A DNA stretch of 15,210 nucleotides from JBMNOI01 sp050942995. GTDB lineage: Bacteria > Chloroflexota > Anaerolineae > UBA1429. The stretch is from assembly GCA_050942995.1 (NCBI GenBank), contig JBMNOI010000093.1, positions 1 to 15,210 on the forward strand. Reading direction: 5' to 3'. This document shows positions 14,307 to 15,210 of the stretch, in pieces (the first letter of the stretch is position 1; the number at the start of each line of letters is the position of its first letter). Made by a program: the position numbers and the translations under genes. Under the pieces are notes generated by a model. That model was not told the origin of the DNA and did not search any database. It was given only the letters and a program-made list of their open reading frames with translations.

Positions 14307-15210
14307 ATGAGGGAAGAGAGCGAATTCACCTACCAGGAAGGCGTTGAGCTCGGCTACTACATCGAGGTCATGCTCCGGCGCTGGTACATGATCGTCCTTC
14401 CGGCGGCGTTGGCCGTTCTCGTCGTAGCGGGCTATCTTCTGTTGCGCCCTCCTCGCTATGAGGCCAGAGCGGTGATCGTGGCCCTCAAATCCACGGCGCA
14501 GGTCTCGTACGATACGGCGATTCAAACATTTGTAGGGCTGGCAAATAGTCCCGACATCGCGCGGGTGGTGCTTGCCGAGATGGGCGACAGGCTATCGGCA
14601 GAGAATCGGGAGATCGAGGCGTTGTTCGATATGGTCGAGGCGCGCCTGGTGCCGCGTAGCGACCTGATCGAGATCACGGTCACCCACCCGAATGCCGAGG
14701 TTGCGGCCGGAATCGCCGATATTTGGGCGAGGGAATATGTCGAGCGGGTGAACAGGCTCTATGGCGACGAATCGTACACCATCGTTCAGAAAGAAGTGCT
14801 GGCCGCCCGGATGGCTTATGAGCAGGCGCAGGCCGATCTGGAGACGATTCTGGAACAGGATCGCCAGGGTGAACTGCAGCGACGCATCGACGAGCTCGCG
14901 GGAATCATCGATACCATGAGCATGGCGCGGCTGGACAATGTCTATGGGCTCTTGCTCAGGCTGCAGCGCACCGAGGCTCTGCTACAGTCGGCGCAGGATA
15001 TGGCCGAGCAACTGCGTACGGGGGGAAGCGGTGCGGCGTTGAGCAACAGCATCGCCCTTAACGCGCTCAAGCTGCAGGTTTTCGGCGAGTTGCAGCATGT
15101 GCAGTCCCCCCTTCTGCCCGCATCACAGCTTCAGGCCGAGGCTCAGCCGCTGGTGATCGAGCTGCAGGCTGAGTCGAACCCGGCCGGCCTGGATGAGATG
15201 ATCGCCGATG
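14307..15210 (+). CDS. Wzz-type polysaccharide chain-length/co-polymerase protein (3' partial)
   Basis: The ATG at 14307 follows aaggggaggg and opens a frame of 301 codons that runs without a stop to the window edge, so the gene continues beyond it. A short acidic head (about 1-15) precedes YYIEVMLRRWYMIVLPAALAV, a membrane helix (about 27-46). RPPRYEARAVIVAL (47-60) is then the typical strand-rich opening of the Wzz/polysaccharide co-polymerase periplasmic domain. A long, Glu/Gln-rich, coiled-coil-prone stretch follows from about 150 (KEVLAARMAYEQAQADLETI, LLRLQRTEALLQSAQDM). Such proteins set the chain length of O-antigen, capsule or exopolysaccharide. A second helix and, in fused types, a tyrosine kinase would lie outside the window. 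It may start an exopolysaccharide cluster. Confidence 0.85.
   Translation, partial: MREESEFTYQEGVELGYYIEVMLRRWYMIVLPAALAVLVVAGYLLLRPPRYEARAVIVALKSTAQVSYDTAIQTFVGLANSPDIARVVLAEMGDRLSAENREIEALFDMVEARLVPRSDLIEITVTHPNAEVAAGIADIWAREYVERVNRLYGDESYTIVQKEVLAARMAYEQAQADLETILEQDRQGELQRRIDELAGIIDTMSMARLDNVYGLLLRLQRTEALLQSAQDMAEQLRTGGSGAALSNSIALNALKLQVFGELQHVQSPLLPASQLQAEAQPLVIELQAESNPAGLDEMIAD

Noticed and set aside
13872..14329. Frames of about 120 codons on both strands in the gap before the Wzz gene
   Set aside because: No ribosome binding site, irregular composition and mutual overlap; read as non-coding.
1..15210. CRISPR arrays, tRNA, rRNA, insertion sequences and att sites
   Set aside because: No regularly spaced repeats, no cloverleaf with CCA-type acceptor and T-loop, no transposase frame, and no long direct repeats flanking the phage module were seen.

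Overview
This is a GC-rich bacterial window. It carries a partial restriction-modification gene, a short block of phage head genes, a transporter operon, an aminoacyl-tRNA synthetase operon, two small metabolic or unknown genes, and the start of a polysaccharide chain-length gene. There are no rRNA, tRNA or CRISPR features. The organism is probably a Chloroflexota-like bacterium. That is a weak inference from the archaeal-type AspRS, the many intergenic palindromes of a style common in those genomes (for example 2451-2474), the DUF378 protein and the high GC. Nothing in the window proves the phylum.

Layout. (1) 1-2353 (+): the 3' part of a DNA N6-adenine methylase fused to a two-domain HsdS-type specificity region. 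Its two target-recognition domains are visibly AT-richer than the rest of the gene. (2) 2354-2525: a convergent intergenic stretch with a long terminator hairpin, three copies of an accttcggaaggt element and a GC-rich palindrome. (3) 6898-2526 (-): a phage head module read leftward, with a portal, a prohead protease fused to scaffold and major capsid protein, a 67-aa one-helix membrane protein, and a head-tail adaptor-like protein. No terminase, tail, integrase or lysis gene lies beside it. A 333-bp gene-free stretch with an 18-bp-stem hairpin splits the module. (4) 7069-9953 (+): an MFS exporter and an eight-helix membrane protein with a long disordered cytoplasmic tail, behind a good sigma-70-type promoter. 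(5) 10089-11994 (+): archaeal-type AspRS and a membrane-anchored protein of unknown function, closed by a near-ideal terminator. (6) 12487-12260 (-): DUF378, with its own consensus promoter. (7) 13569-12715 (-): a ketose 3-epimerase-like TIM-barrel enzyme. (8) 13570-14306: a 737-bp gene-free region with divergent promoters and a candidate short transcript. (9) 14307 to the end (+): the N-terminal 301 residues of a Wzz-type polysaccharide co-polymerase.

How the genes fit together. The head genes could together make a procapsid shell (portal, protease, scaffold, capsid, adaptor), but nothing here could package DNA or add a tail. The module is therefore either a prophage remnant or a captured head cassette. 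The specificity-fused methylase is a standard defence component with mosaic recognition domains. The remaining genes look like ordinary housekeeping or accessory chromosome. The observations I rate highest are the protease-scaffold-capsid fusion with a well-placed internal ribosome binding site, the isolation of the head module, and the candidate short RNA upstream of the Wzz gene.
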